IMG/VR virus record: IMGVR_UViG_3300030099_002940
Coordinates: 1 to 23,499 of that record
From: a virus
Reading direction: 5' to 3' (one strand)
Length of the DNA stretch: 23,499 bases
In this document: one piece after another, positions 8,091-17,254 of the stretch
Numbering within the stretch: the stretch's first letter is position 1
Layout of the letters: each line of letters begins with the position of its first letter
Position numbers and translations under genes: made by a program
Notes under the pieces: model-generated
What the model was told of the DNA's origin: nothing
The model's database searches: none
Seen by the model: the letters and a program-made list of their open reading frames with translations, nothing else

Positions 8091-9556
8091 TATAACAGAT
8101 CTAGATTTACTTCTTCAGGTAATAGTCCAAATATTCCTCCAGCTCCTTCGGTTTGCCTATTAGTTGTATTAGTGTCAAAATCAATTTTAAAATCTTTAGC
8201 ATTATTTAAATAAAAATCAATTACATCGTCAGTAACACCTGCTATTCTTAAATATGTTTTAAATAAATCTGTAGTATTATCTATTGGTATTTCATTTTGA
8301 TTTTTATCAAAAATTCTCCCTGAATTTATCTTATTAAATTCTTCTCTTTTTTCTTTATCAGTTAATTTATTGAATTTTTTAGTTGATATACCAACTAGTT
8401 CAGCGGCTGCCTCAGGGTCTGAAATAAAAATTTCAAAAAATTCATTATCAGATAAGAATTCATTATTAATATCTAATTTTTTTAATTGTCTAGCTATTGC
8501 GTCATTATCTAAATTATTAGTTGCAAATTTAAAAGCTTCTTGTATTTTAGGATATGCTAATGTAATTTCTTGTTGTTTTGCTTTGGTAAAGTTAGAAAAT
8601 AAATTATTATTGTTGTTGTTGTTAAGGGTAGATAAGTATTTTTTATAGTGATCTTGATTTATATTTACCGCATGGTCTAATAATTTTTGTACAACTTTTT
8701 CTTTATTTTCTTGGCTAGTTGGATTATTTAATATTTCAGCTAACTCAGGATCTCCGTCTTCATATAATGGTATACCAGCAAACATATCTTTATCTTTTAA
8801 TATAGAAAGAATTCTGTCTTCAGCGTCAGGCCCTGTAAATAAATTTGATATATCTCTTTTTGCTTTTGAATAATAATATGAATCATTTTTATATTCTAAG
8901 CCCTGTGTACCCGCTCGTAATGCTGTAAAAATTATAGGGTCTATTTGTTGTAAAAACTCTTTATCTTTTTGATACCAATTAAAATCAGAATTTGTTAATA
9001 CACCATCATACCCCTCAACAGTATATTGAGCATTCATATTATCATCATATGTTACACTAAAACTTCCGCCAGGAGCAAATATTGCATCAAAAGCTCTTGT
9101 TTTTTCAGTGTCAAATCCTAAAGAAACTTCGCTTCTATTAGCATTCCATTCAGCTCTTTTTGCTTGTAAATCAATTAAATTAGTATTAGCGTTTTGATAA
9201 TTTTGTTTAATTTTATTTAATTCAGTAGATAAATTTGCATATTCAGGATCTCTAGGACTCATTGCGGCTAATTTATTAGCTATATCTGCGAATTTTTGTT
9301 TTTGTGCTAAAGCTACAGGCGCTAAAGCTTCTCTATGTAAATCATCAACTTTAGAAAATTCTATTTCCGGTGGAAACTGATTTAATATATTTATAGCTCT
9401 ATTATCAATCAAATTTCTGTATTCTCTTTCTGCTTTTATTGCTTCTGTAATATTACTTGTAGTTTTTGCAATACTTTTATCTATAGCCTGTGCTAAACCT
9501 TTATTAAATCCACCTGCTGCTAATCTAGCGCCTAATATTAAATTTTTATCTGCCAT
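8090..9556 (-). CDS. Putative internal virion / ejected cargo protein (488 aa)
   Basis: I know no characterised homologue. The N-terminal 35 residues have a small-residue, amphipathic character (GARLAAGGFNKGLAQAIDKS). They are followed by a predicted helical, charged segment to about residue 150, suggestive of a rod or coiled coil. The middle is richer in aromatics (YYYSKAKRDI), and the C-terminus is acidic, ending GIFGLLPEEVNLDLL. A run of seven asparagines lies near residue 314. There is no signal peptide or clear membrane segment. It lies between the Gln/Ala-rich internal protein and the giant zincin protein, and its stop overlaps the start of the giant (TAATG). That placement suggests a partner in the same ejected complex. 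A structural tail protein is the main alternative. Confidence 0.72.
   Translation of the reverse strand: MADKNLILGARLAAGGFNKGLAQAIDKSIAKTTSNITEAIKAEREYRNLIDNRAINILNQFPPEIEFSKVDDLHREALAPVALAQKQKFADIANKLAAMSPRDPEYANLSTELNKIKQNYQNANTNLIDLQAKRAEWNANRSEVSLGFDTEKTRAFDAIFAPGGSFSVTYDDNMNAQYTVEGYDGVLTNSDFNWYQKDKEFLQQIDPIIFTALRAGTQGLEYKNDSYYYSKAKRDISNLFTGPDAEDRILSILKDKDMFAGIPLYEDGDPELAEILNNPTSQENKEKVVQKLLDHAVNINQDHYKKYLSTLNNNNNNNLFSNFTKAKQQEITLAYPKIQEAFKFATNNLDNDAIARQLKKLDINNEFLSDNEFFEIFISDPEAAAELVGISTKKFNKLTDKEKREEFNKINSGRIFDKNQNEIPIDNTTDLFKTYLRIAGVTDDVIDFYLNNAKDFKIDFDTNTTNRQTEGAGGIFGLLPEEVNLDLL
8605..8626 (-). repeat. Short trinucleotide repeat coding for seven asparagines
   Basis: GTT/ATT units in series (AAC/AAT on the coding strand) form a run inside the 488-residue cargo protein gene. 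The stretch is a simple repeat and could change length by slippage without changing frame. No regulatory meaning is implied. Confidence 0.6.
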
Positions 9557-9565
9557 AATTTATGT

Positions 9566-10309
9566 TTAAAATAGTCCAAAAGGGCCACCTTGAAAATTTA
9601 TGTTGTTTTTAGTTTTTTTATTTCTTTTAGATCTACTCGGTAAAAATCCGCCTGTACTACCTGGTAAATTTTTCATTGCTTCATCAGCCACCACGGCTCC
9701 CGCTGCGCCCCCTGCCATATCTGTTAATCCGCCAACTAACTGGTTGGTAGCATCTTGTCTAGCTTGATCTGCCGCTGCTTTTCTTTGTTGAGCCATACCA
9801 AGTAATGTACTTTGTTTTTCAAAAGCCATTTTTTGTGATTGTCTTTCACCTCCTGCAATTGCCATTTGTCTTCTGCTTTCTCCTTGTGCAGCTAACATTT
9901 GATTTCTTGTTTCTTGTTGAGCAATACTAGCAGATGCTTGTTGAGCTGCTCTAGCTTGTGAGTTTGCCATTGACTGCGCTAATGCCGCAATACCTCCGCC
10001 ACCTGCTGAAGCTGCTAAATTATTCATAATATTAGCTGCTCCTTGAGCATTTTGCTGAGCTGCAAAATCCGCTGCTTGAGTATTAACGGTAAGGTTTTCA
10101 AATGGATTAGTTAAATTTTTATAAGGATTAGATGTGTCTAAACTTTCAAATTTAGCTCTTTCTTGTGCTAATTCATTTGCGGCTGCTCTTTGCTCACGTC
10201 TTCTTTTGCCACCGCCAAATAAGCTAGCGCCGACTTTTATTATACCGCCTAATGCCTGTCCTGCCGCTTGTACGCCGGCTGACGCTATCATTCCTGTTGG
10301 ATCCACCAT
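9566..10309 (-). CDS. Gln/Ala/Gly-rich internal virion protein, possible membrane-pore component (247 aa)
   Basis: Residues 8-35 form a glycine-zipper-like hydrophobic stretch (IASAGVQAAGQALGGIIKVG), followed at once by a basic patch KRRREQR. The middle is rich in Ala, Gln and Met, with helical character (SARAAQQ-type repeats around ASASIAQQE). The tail has a basic segment SRSKRNKKTKNN and ends FQGGPFGLF. Phages of the T7/N4 and crAss-like types have small ejected proteins of similar composition near the tail genes, and these insert into the cell envelope. Similar sequences are common in marine phage metagenomes. The gene lies between the tail stabilization protein, from which it is separated by 28 bases, and the 488-residue cargo protein. 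The ejection role comes from composition and place, not from a recognised domain. Confidence 0.72.
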   Translation of the reverse strand: MVDPTGMIASAGVQAAGQALGGIIKVGASLFGGGKRRREQRAAANELAQERAKFESLDTSNPYKNLTNPFENLTVNTQAADFAAQQNAQGAANIMNNLAASAGGGGIAALAQSMANSQARAAQQASASIAQQETRNQMLAAQGESRRQMAIAGGERQSQKMAFEKQSTLLGMAQQRKAAADQARQDATNQLVGGLTDMAGGAAGAVVADEAMKNLPGSTGGFLPSRSKRNKKTKNNINFQGGPFGLF

Positions 10310-10337
10310 AATTTGTTCTTTATATTATAATTACATG

Positions 10338-13300
10338 TTAACTACTTATACTAATTTCAGAACCAACTGAGTATAACTCTTTGGAATCTGTTGAAGTATT
10401 TTTAAATTTTGTTTCTGCAAAGTAACCTAAAAGACCAGATGTATAAAATTTAGCATTCTTTGCATAAAACATATATGCTGAGGCTTGAGGAACTTCACTT
10501 GTGTTTACTATAGTTACTGTTTTGTTTGTTTTATTTATCGCTGTAATTTTACCTAAATCTTGTTTATTACTTGATCCGTCTACATAATACAGCTTATCTC
10601 CAATTTGCATATCATTATTTAATTCAAAATTAAATGTAAACACCCTATTACTTCCGACTACAGCCTGCGAGGTATATGCGCCTAACCCTTGAACATTTAA
10701 TGCTTTTAAATCTATTGTTGATTCTGTTTCTTCAACACCAGATATATAATTATAGTATTTGTTTTCTTTTTTAATAAAAGAAGATATTGAACCATCTTGC
10801 TGATCAGTTACTATGCTATCGCATGTCCATCCAGTATCTCCCTCATAATTGAGTGTTCTAAAGTTTTTCATGTTAGCAGGAGATTGATTCAATAAAAATG
10901 TAACTTCTGAATCTGTTTTTACACCATAAAAAGTATTTCTAGTGCCAATATGATGTTCAAATATATGGCCGTTTTTAAAAGTAAAATATTTATTATTCAT
11001 ACTTAACCCGTTTTCAAATACAAAACTTTTTCTACTAGGCCAACCTTTTATTGATTCGGCATAAGAAACAGTGTTATTAACAGAAATAGGTAAACTTACG
11101 TTATATTGATTCTTTTTTTCATCATAAGAGCCATGAATAAACCCTGTTTGTGCTCTTAAATTATCTTTAAAATAATCTTTCATGCCGAAATTAGATATTT
11201 CTTCCATACCATCTAAAGAATGTCTAACTACCACACCATTTTTTTTATCTACAAAATAAGACCTAAACGTATAATCTGAAAAACTTTCTGGATTTGTACC
11301 TATACCATAATTAGAATTATAGGGCATTGCTTGTCCTAAGACAGCTTTATTAGATGTAACATTAACATTACCATCAGCATTGAATAAAGCGTCTTTATTA
11401 GTTAATATTTTTAAAACTTTATCTTCACAATAAGCAATTATATCATTATATCTTGTATGTAATAGTTGTATGCTACCATAATCAGGATTTAATTGTTTTG
11501 TTATTGGCTCAGCTATAATAAATTGATTTAATCTATTTACACCTGTTTTGCCATTATATATTTGTGAAAAAATTAAATCAGATTTTAAATTTTCTTCTTG
11601 ATAATTATCTTCAAATATTGTTGATACCCTAACCCCTTTACCAAGAGCCGGCGCATTAAAATCATCTCTAATTATAAATGATTCAACGCCATTTTCAAAA
11701 CTAAAACAATTATAATATAATAATGAATTTTCATTACCATGATTACTAGCAATCGTTAAATCTTCTTGTGTTTCAAAATATAAATCTATATCTACGTCGT
11801 CTTGAGGTTCAACTTCAAATATAGGCGGATTAACTATATTTATTAAATCTTCAGAGCCTACTTCATATACTGTAATTTGAAAAATTTTATTATCATCTTG
11901 GCTTGCGCTTCCTGTAAAAAACTCTAAATTTTGTGCTAAATTTCTATTTAATTTAACAGCAAAAACTCTATTTGAATTACCGTTATCTTTTTTAAATACT
12001 GTTTCAATTTTATAAAAAGTATTGTCAGCCGCTTGATTTGCTGTAATTTGAGCAGGAGATCTATTAAATTGTATATAGTTGCCTTCTTTTAAATTTTGAA
12101 TAAAAGGATGAGAACCGTAAAAAGATTCTGCATCAGCAAATGTTCTATCTGTTTCAATTGCAAAATGATATCCATCAGATATAACTGAAGAAGGAAAACT
12201 AGAATATTCTCCGGGATTACTTTCTCCCCATCCGTCCCATCCACCAGAACTAGCAGATTGATTAATTCCAAATGAAGCCGAATTAGTATTTGCTTTACCT
12301 CCAAATCTTAGTTGAAAACCTCTTTCATCATCATCGTTTCTACCGTCTAAAGATATAGTACTTATGGCTTCAAAATTTTCTGCATCAGCCCCGCCTTTTA
12401 ATTGAGTTAATAAATTTGTATCAGCTTTTAATTTTAAAAAAAATCTACCTGCAAATTCAGCTTTACCACTTTCATCTTTTTCTTCAACTGCAATCATTTT
12501 TACACCACCCTTTAAAGCTGTAGTATCAGGGTTATTTTCAAAATCTTCATATAAAGATGCTACGTCATTTCCAAATTCAGTTTTAAAATGTAATTCTATA
12601 TCATCATTATCTTTAAAATTTACTTCCTTTTGCTTAACTTCATATATATCAGATTCAGAGTCCCCAGCTATAAATTTTACAAATTTTCCAGGGCTAACAG
12701 CTTCATAAGCAGGTCTTGAAACGCCATGAATATCAGCTCCGCCTGCAAAAGTATTACCATCTGCAATTTTAAGATCGCCAACGGAATTCATACTTCTAAT
12801 TGTTACTCTATTTTTATTTGGCACGGGTGTTGACCCTGGTTTTATAGTTGTTTGATCATTATCATTTTCATAATCAACACTAAATGCAAAATGTTCTGGT
12901 CTATAAAATTCTTTTTTTGGTTTTGCTAAAAATGGTGGTGGTGTTGTAAGTTTATCTAAAACTTTAAATTTATCTTCTATGTCCGAAAACTCGGACCCTG
13001 ATTTCTTTTTTAATAATAAAATATCATCAATATTAACTTTATTTATTTCTGAAGAAGGAAAAGCTACGTACATATAGCCTTGTTTATCTTGATAAAAACT
13101 ATCTGCACATAAATTATGTACTGTAGATGATATTTCTTTTATAAAATATTTATAATTAGTTGCAAATGACGGCGCAGAAGAAGTAACTTTAGCGGTAAAC
13201 TTAGTCATGTTTTTAGCTTCGCCTTGAGGTACTTTTATTATTCCTGTTTTATCAGTTAAAACGGGGGTTTGTCTACCATATGTGTCTGTATATACTACAC

Positions 13301-14759
13301 CGAATTGATATGTTCTATTTGATTTTATAGATTGTCTTTCTGCTCTATTAGAAGCGTTTGATGCGTATCTATTTTTTAATTTTATATCAAATTGAACTGG
13401 CGTAAGCGGTAAATCAAATTGATGAGTAAAATTACCATATATTAATCTATTAGCTGTTATATCTTGTGCTTTAGCTTTTTTAGGTACGCTGTCGAATAGT
13501 CTTAATAATTGATTTGACGGTAGCACTTTAAATATTTGTTCATCTTTTACCTGAAAAGTTGAAGCTATTGAATTATTAGCTTGTCTTTTTATAGTATCAA
13601 CAACATAACAATTGTTACCAACAGAATCTTTATATATTACATCAATTTCTTTTACGTCTGCACTTATGTTATTATTTAACCCTTGTAGCTCTAATGATCT
13701 TAATGTGTTGACCATTGCTAGGTTAAATCCGTCTTCCGCATTGTATTCAAAACCTGAATTACTCCCCACTGTTGAATCAGGTAAAAAAGCAGCATTACTA
13801 AATGGAGAAAAACAACTATATTGACCGTTATCATATTTGTACCTATAAGCAAATCTAGGAAATTTTAATTGAAACAAAGGCTCATCTTCTTGCAATAAAC
13901 AAGAATATGCAACTGTAGCCGCTCTCATTTGTTTGCTAGTTGTTAATATTTCAGCGCTAAAAGTTGTTCCTGAAATAGCTGTTATTTTTAATCTTGCTTC
14001 TGTTTTTGTTATTTCTCCGCTTGTACTATCTGTAAATTCAAATTTAATAATTATAACATCATTTACTTGATAGTTAGGAGCTGTGCTAAATGTTTGATTT
14101 GTTAAAATTGTACCTGAAGTTTTTGCATTTGCTAATCCGGAACCAGTTGAAGTGGCCATTAATAAATTAGATGTTACAGAAGCACCACCTTGAGTACCCG
14201 CACCTGTTCTTAAAGAACTTTGCATATTTAGTGTAGGCGCTTGCATAGGAGACTTTTTAATTACAGTAATTCTTTCTTCTGATAAACCTGTTGTAGCAGA
14301 ATTAAAGTTTGAAGTTTGAGTTTTCCAATAAGCAATATCAACTTGTTTAGGTTCGTTTAAATTATCTGTAAAATATAATATACTATCTAAAACATTAACA
14401 CCTGTTATTAAATTATTAGTATTAAATTTTAATATATTACCTGTATCTACTATTACGGCGGCAGCAGTCGAAGTAACTACATCATATTCGGCTATAATAT
14501 CTTTTGCTGGCGAAGTTATAAACCAATATATTTTATCATTTTCAGTATCTTTAACACTGCCTATGCAAGTTGCATCAGATAAGCTAATACTATCTTTTTG
14601 AGTATTACCTAAAATATTTTTTAATGCGCCAACGTCACTACCTTCTGAGTAATCAACATCTATATTAAGCGCATCTCTATATTGACCATTAGGAACTAAT
14701 CTTTCATCAAGGTCTTTATTCATTTTACCCTTTATGAAAGCGTTTTTAATTTCAGGCAT
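10338..14759 (-). CDS. Large tail protein of the crAss-like 'stabilization protein' / muzzle type (1473 aa)
   Basis: The N-terminus has KGKMNKDLDERLVPNGQYRD, running into ALNIDVDYSEGSDVGAL. I recall this signature from crAss-like and marine phage 'stabilization' proteins. In the crAss001 virion the corresponding large protein appears to form the tail muzzle; I am confident of the family and less so of that assignment. Most of the chain is beta-rich, with many short Asn/Ser/Thr/Asp-rich segments, as expected of a tail assembly protein. The C-terminus, SGLLGYFAETKFKNTSTDSK followed by ELYSVGSEISISS, is also a family end. There is no signal peptide or enzyme motif. It follows the 293-residue connector gene after 3 bases. 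It probably caps the tail tube and holds or exposes the ejected proteins encoded next. Confidence 0.83.
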   Translation of the reverse strand: MPEIKNAFIKGKMNKDLDERLVPNGQYRDALNIDVDYSEGSDVGALKNILGNTQKDSISLSDATCIGSVKDTENDKIYWFITSPAKDIIAEYDVVTSTAAAVIVDTGNILKFNTNNLITGVNVLDSILYFTDNLNEPKQVDIAYWKTQTSNFNSATTGLSEERITVIKKSPMQAPTLNMQSSLRTGAGTQGGASVTSNLLMATSTGSGLANAKTSGTILTNQTFSTAPNYQVNDVIIIKFEFTDSTSGEITKTEARLKITAISGTTFSAEILTTSKQMRAATVAYSCLLQEDEPLFQLKFPRFAYRYKYDNGQYSCFSPFSNAAFLPDSTVGSNSGFEYNAEDGFNLAMVNTLRSLELQGLNNNISADVKEIDVIYKDSVGNNCYVVDTIKRQANNSIASTFQVKDEQIFKVLPSNQLLRLFDSVPKKAKAQDITANRLIYGNFTHQFDLPLTPVQFDIKLKNRYASNASNRAERQSIKSNRTYQFGVVYTDTYGRQTPVLTDKTGIIKVPQGEAKNMTKFTAKVTSSAPSFATNYKYFIKEISSTVHNLCADSFYQDKQGYMYVAFPSSEINKVNIDDILLLKKKSGSEFSDIEDKFKVLDKLTTPPPFLAKPKKEFYRPEHFAFSVDYENDNDQTTIKPGSTPVPNKNRVTIRSMNSVGDLKIADGNTFAGGADIHGVSRPAYEAVSPGKFVKFIAGDSESDIYEVKQKEVNFKDNDDIELHFKTEFGNDVASLYEDFENNPDTTALKGGVKMIAVEEKDESGKAEFAGRFFLKLKADTNLLTQLKGGADAENFEAISTISLDGRNDDDERGFQLRFGGKANTNSASFGINQSASSGGWDGWGESNPGEYSSFPSSVISDGYHFAIETDRTFADAESFYGSHPFIQNLKEGNYIQFNRSPAQITANQAADNTFYKIETVFKKDNGNSNRVFAVKLNRNLAQNLEFFTGSASQDDNKIFQITVYEVGSEDLINIVNPPIFEVEPQDDVDIDLYFETQEDLTIASNHGNENSLLYYNCFSFENGVESFIIRDDFNAPALGKGVRVSTIFEDNYQEENLKSDLIFSQIYNGKTGVNRLNQFIIAEPITKQLNPDYGSIQLLHTRYNDIIAYCEDKVLKILTNKDALFNADGNVNVTSNKAVLGQAMPYNSNYGIGTNPESFSDYTFRSYFVDKKNGVVVRHSLDGMEEISNFGMKDYFKDNLRAQTGFIHGSYDEKKNQYNVSLPISVNNTVSYAESIKGWPSRKSFVFENGLSMNNKYFTFKNGHIFEHHIGTRNTFYGVKTDSEVTFLLNQSPANMKNFRTLNYEGDTGWTCDSIVTDQQDGSISSFIKKENKYYNYISGVEETESTIDLKALNVQGLGAYTSQAVVGSNRVFTFNFELNNDMQIGDKLYYVDGSSNKQDLGKITAINKTNKTVTIVNTSEVPQASAYMFYAKNAKFYTSGLLGYFAETKFKNTSTDSKELYSVGSEISISS

Positions 14760-14762
14760 ATT

Positions 14763-15644
14763 TTAGTGTTTAATGTGTTTAGATTTGCCCCTCATTGTTT
14801 GAGTAAGCTCTTCTAATTTAATATTTGATAATCTAAGTTTTGCTTGTCTAACAGCTGCAAATTTTTCTTTTTTAAATCTCATTACAAGAAATTCAGGAGT
14901 ATTAGATCTTGTAGACATTATATAATAAGCAATGCATTTATACATAGCTTCTTCAGCTAATTTATGTACTTTCATTTCTGAATCAGTTCCTAAACTATCA
15001 CTTATGTATTTTAAAGTTACAGTTTTATCAGTTAAGCTTGCTGAAAAATGTATTTTAGAAGTTAATGGGTCTATATAAAAAGCGCCATTTGAATTCATAT
15101 ATTGGGGGTCTGCTCCATATCTTTGACCGTTTAATACTTGAAAACTTCTATTATCTTCTAAATAAAAATCATTAACAACATCTTTATTAGTATTAGCGTC
15201 TTTATATTTTTTCCATGTTTCTGACTCATTAGCTTTTACTAAATTACCACTGCCATCAAAAATATAATTACTATCGCTGTCTTGTAATATAGCGTCAGGA
15301 TTACTGGTTTTTATTGCAGGATATATTGTATGCTCTATTCCGCTATCATCTACCCAAGATACCTTAACATAATTTACATAATCTTGAGGTAACATCATTG
15401 TTAAACTAGGCGGTATGTCTATTTCTTGTGATTTTTCACTTCTAAAAGTATCATAACTTAATTCTTGTAAAGCTCTTTGCGCAAAAAATGTAACATTATT
15501 TCTTTTAATTTTTGGTATAATTTTATCTTCGCCAACATATGAAATCATAAAATTATTTACAATATCTTTTAATGTTATAAATTGATAGCCTCCAAAGTCA
15601 TTGCCTTGATAGTAAGATTGTTCTGTTGAATTAATTAAGCCCAT
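14763..15644 (-). CDS. Putative neck/tail-tube (connector ring) protein (293 aa)
   Basis: The sequence GGYQFITLKDIVNNFMISYV, the helical segment RNNVTFFAQRALQELSYDTF and LTMMLPQDYVNYVKVSWVDD resemble head-tail connector or tail-tubular-A-like proteins of podoviruses and crAss-like phages. The mixture of a helical N-terminal half and a beta middle suits a ring-forming adaptor below the portal. The C-terminus is basic (LTQTMRGKSKHIKH). It starts right after the tandem TAA stops of the 230-residue gene, spelled TAATAAATG on its strand, and ends 3 bases before the muzzle gene. Position between MCP and tail also fits. I could not check it against a structure, so connector is a family-level inference. 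Confidence 0.72.
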   Translation of the reverse strand: MGLINSTEQSYYQGNDFGGYQFITLKDIVNNFMISYVGEDKIIPKIKRNNVTFFAQRALQELSYDTFRSEKSQEIDIPPSLTMMLPQDYVNYVKVSWVDDSGIEHTIYPAIKTSNPDAILQDSDSNYIFDGSGNLVKANESETWKKYKDANTNKDVVNDFYLEDNRSFQVLNGQRYGADPQYMNSNGAFYIDPLTSKIHFSASLTDKTVTLKYISDSLGTDSEMKVHKLAEEAMYKCIAYYIMSTRSNTPEFLVMRFKKEKFAAVRQAKLRLSNIKLEELTQTMRGKSKHIKH

Positions 15645-15647
15645 TTA

Positions 15648-16340
15648 TTAAGATTTTTCTTGTGAAACGTTTTTTACATCTTCTCCGCTTGCAATACCAT
15701 AAAGAGAATTGTCTCTTAATATTATACCAGCTAAAGCTAATATTTTTATTACAAGTTCTGTTTCTTCTGATTCATGTAGTTCAAATTGGGTGGAATTACC
15801 TGCGTCGTAAAGTCCCGTTACTGTATTGCTTGCCCAAGAAGCAGAAGCAGGCGTTTTAACATAATTACAAGTTACGCCTGAAGTTTTTTGCTCTATAGCT
15901 CCGGCAGCGTTTTTTCCATAAACTTTTATTCCAGAATTATCTCTAATATATATAGGAAAATCATTTGTAGGTTGTGCCAAGGGAGACTGTGTAATGAATA
16001 TATAATCTTTTTGACTTATTGATTCTGCTTCTGCACCATTAAATATAACAGAGCCTAATCTATATAAGTCTGCAGGTAAAGTAGTTCCGCCTGCTATAGC
16101 AATATTTGTTTTTTCAAATATGCTTATTTTTTCTTCTAGTATAGATAGCATGTCAGAATATTCCGTATCATTACCGGGTATTCTACCAAATTGATTTATA
16201 TCATAAAAATATTGCTCGAATATATCTAGTTGAGCTTGATTTGCAAGAAAATTAAATTCCTGAGGGGTTATATAACCTCGCTGTTCTTTATTTGTTATAG
16301 CTAATACTCTTTGGTATACTGTATTTATATCTACACTCAT
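15648..16340 (-). CDS. Putative head-tail connector/neck protein, conserved in crAss-like and marine phages (230 aa)
   Basis: The N-terminus reads DINTVYQRVLAITNKEQRGY then ITPQEFNFLANQAQLDIFEQ. This helical pattern is shared, as I recall, by crAss-like phages and uncultured marine podoviruses. No enzyme motif, signal or membrane segment is present. The later half is beta-rich with YIRDNSGIKVYGKNAAG. Its place between head and tail genes, directly coupled to the 293-residue protein, suggests a second ring or adaptor of the neck. Its ATG is preceded by TAATAAAAAAACA and no Shine-Dalgarno. A hairpin terminator-like element lies just upstream, so its expression may depend on readthrough. The frame ends with two consecutive TAA codons. 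Confidence 0.7.
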   Translation of the reverse strand: MSVDINTVYQRVLAITNKEQRGYITPQEFNFLANQAQLDIFEQYFYDINQFGRIPGNDTEYSDMLSILEEKISIFEKTNIAIAGGTTLPADLYRLGSVIFNGAEAESISQKDYIFITQSPLAQPTNDFPIYIRDNSGIKVYGKNAAGAIEQKTSGVTCNYVKTPASASWASNTVTGLYDAGNSTQFELHESEETELVIKILALAGIILRDNSLYGIASGEDVKNVSQEKS

Positions 16341-16360
16341 TGTTTTTTTATTATAGGTTA

Positions 16361-16381
16361 AAGACCTGCAAAGCAGGCCTT
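16361..16381 (-). terminator. Hairpin between the 263-residue gene and the neck genes
   Basis: On the minus-strand RNA this reads AAGGCCUGC, loop UUU, GCAGGUCUU: a 9-bp stem with one G-U wobble. It begins 14 bases after the stop of the 263-residue gene and is followed by UAACCUAUAAUAAAAAAA. The wobble becomes an A-C mismatch on the opposite strand, so the fold is better in the direction of transcription. The trailing U-run is weak, so it may be a partial terminator or a stability element for the mRNA end. Confidence 0.55.
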
Positions 16382-16394
16382 CACCTACAATTGC

Positions 16395-17186
16395 TTACTT
16401 TAATTTCTTTTCAATATTTTGAAATACCTCAATACCATCATCGGTTTTAAAGTACGCTGCTAATGCTGAATATGGATTTTCATCAAAAGGTACAGTTATT
16501 AATTTTCTATCAGTAGATCCCCAAGTAAAAGTTCTTTGGTCACTTGATAACTTAATTATACCTAATTCTGTAGCTTTAATACCAACATTTCTAATATTTA
16601 TGTTTTCGTCCTGCGCTAATTCTAAGAACAAAGAAGGATTACTTCTAGCAAATAATAACAAATCTCTTTTAAGCTCCTTAGAAGCCATCGTAGATACCTT
16701 ATTTCCTAATTCTGATCTTAAAATTGCTTCAGCATGATCAACATCTATAGTTTGTGCTAAATTTAAAGCTTTAATTTCTAATTCTAAGTAGCTAATATCG
16801 TTTTCTGCTATTGCTACAGCATTAAATTCTTCAAAAGATTTTCCATTGTCTGGATGATAAGATAAAAATTTTTGTAATGTTACTTTTTCTTTTGGGACAA
16901 AAAGTTGACCATCTCTAAAAATAATATGACTTAATCTTTCTGGGCCTTTCATTTCGTCTACAAATATTGTTTTTTGATTTTCACAATATTTAATTTCTCT
17001 TTCGTAACCTAACTTTTCATCAAACCACAATAAACCTCTTGATCTTAATATATATACAATAGGTGTTCTTTGTAGTTTTAATTGATAAATTCTATCTTTA
17101 ACTTCCCATTTAGGATTCTTTTTTACAAGTGGAGTAGCCGTTTTAGGCTCTTCAGCAGCCACTTCTGCTTTTTGTTTTTTTGACAT
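16395..17186 (-). CDS. Conserved phage protein after the capsid gene, unknown role (263 aa)
   Basis: The N-terminal 30 residues are disordered and basic/acidic mixed (EVAAEEPKTATPLVKKNPKW). Next come DRIYQLKLQRTPIVYILRSR and GLLWFDEKLGYEREIKYCEN, then QKTIFVDEMKGPERLSHIIF and LQKFLSYHPDN. I recall this combination from many marine phages, including myoviruses, always as a conserved hypothetical encoded near head genes. The rest (to residue 263) is mostly helical, with a segment FARSNPSLFLELAQDENINI. No catalytic motif is evident. It stands alone between two hairpins, unlike the rest of the block, and follows MCP. A head accessory, head-completion or neck role fits the place; a DNA-binding role is equally possible. 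Function is unknown. Confidence 0.8.
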   Translation of the reverse strand: MSKKQKAEVAAEEPKTATPLVKKNPKWEVKDRIYQLKLQRTPIVYILRSRGLLWFDEKLGYEREIKYCENQKTIFVDEMKGPERLSHIIFRDGQLFVPKEKVTLQKFLSYHPDNGKSFEEFNAVAIAENDISYLELEIKALNLAQTIDVDHAEAILRSELGNKVSTMASKELKRDLLLFARSNPSLFLELAQDENINIRNVGIKATELGIIKLSSDQRTFTWGSTDRKLITVPFDENPYSALAAYFKTDDGIEVFQNIEKKLK

Positions 17187-17201
17187 AATATAATATAATA
17201 A

Positions 17202-17236
17202 AAATTAAAAAATAAAGGCTGGGTGCCGAAGCACCC
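17202..17236 (-). terminator. Likely intrinsic terminator after the capsid gene (UUCG hairpin)
   Basis: On the minus-strand RNA the stem GGGUGC, loop UUCG, GCACCC occupies 17221-17236 and forms a C(UUCG)G tetraloop, one of the most stable known. It begins 19 bases after the capsid stop codon and is followed by AGCCUUUAUUUUUUAAUUUU, a U-rich tail. This is the best terminator-like element of the window and probably reduces transcript levels after the capsid gene. Confidence 0.8.
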
Positions 17237-17254
17237 GTACCTTTAAATTAAATA

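Noticed and set aside
12089-12304. Minus-strand 71-codon frame inside the large tail protein
   Set aside because: It is in another frame within a clearly conserved long gene and encodes a low-complexity Leu/Ile-rich peptide.
17187-17220. Promoter in the AT-rich gap before the 263-residue gene
   Set aside because: No Bacteroidota -33 TTTG with -7 TAnnTTTG could be found; the AT-richness is explained by the terminator tail and the translation start context.
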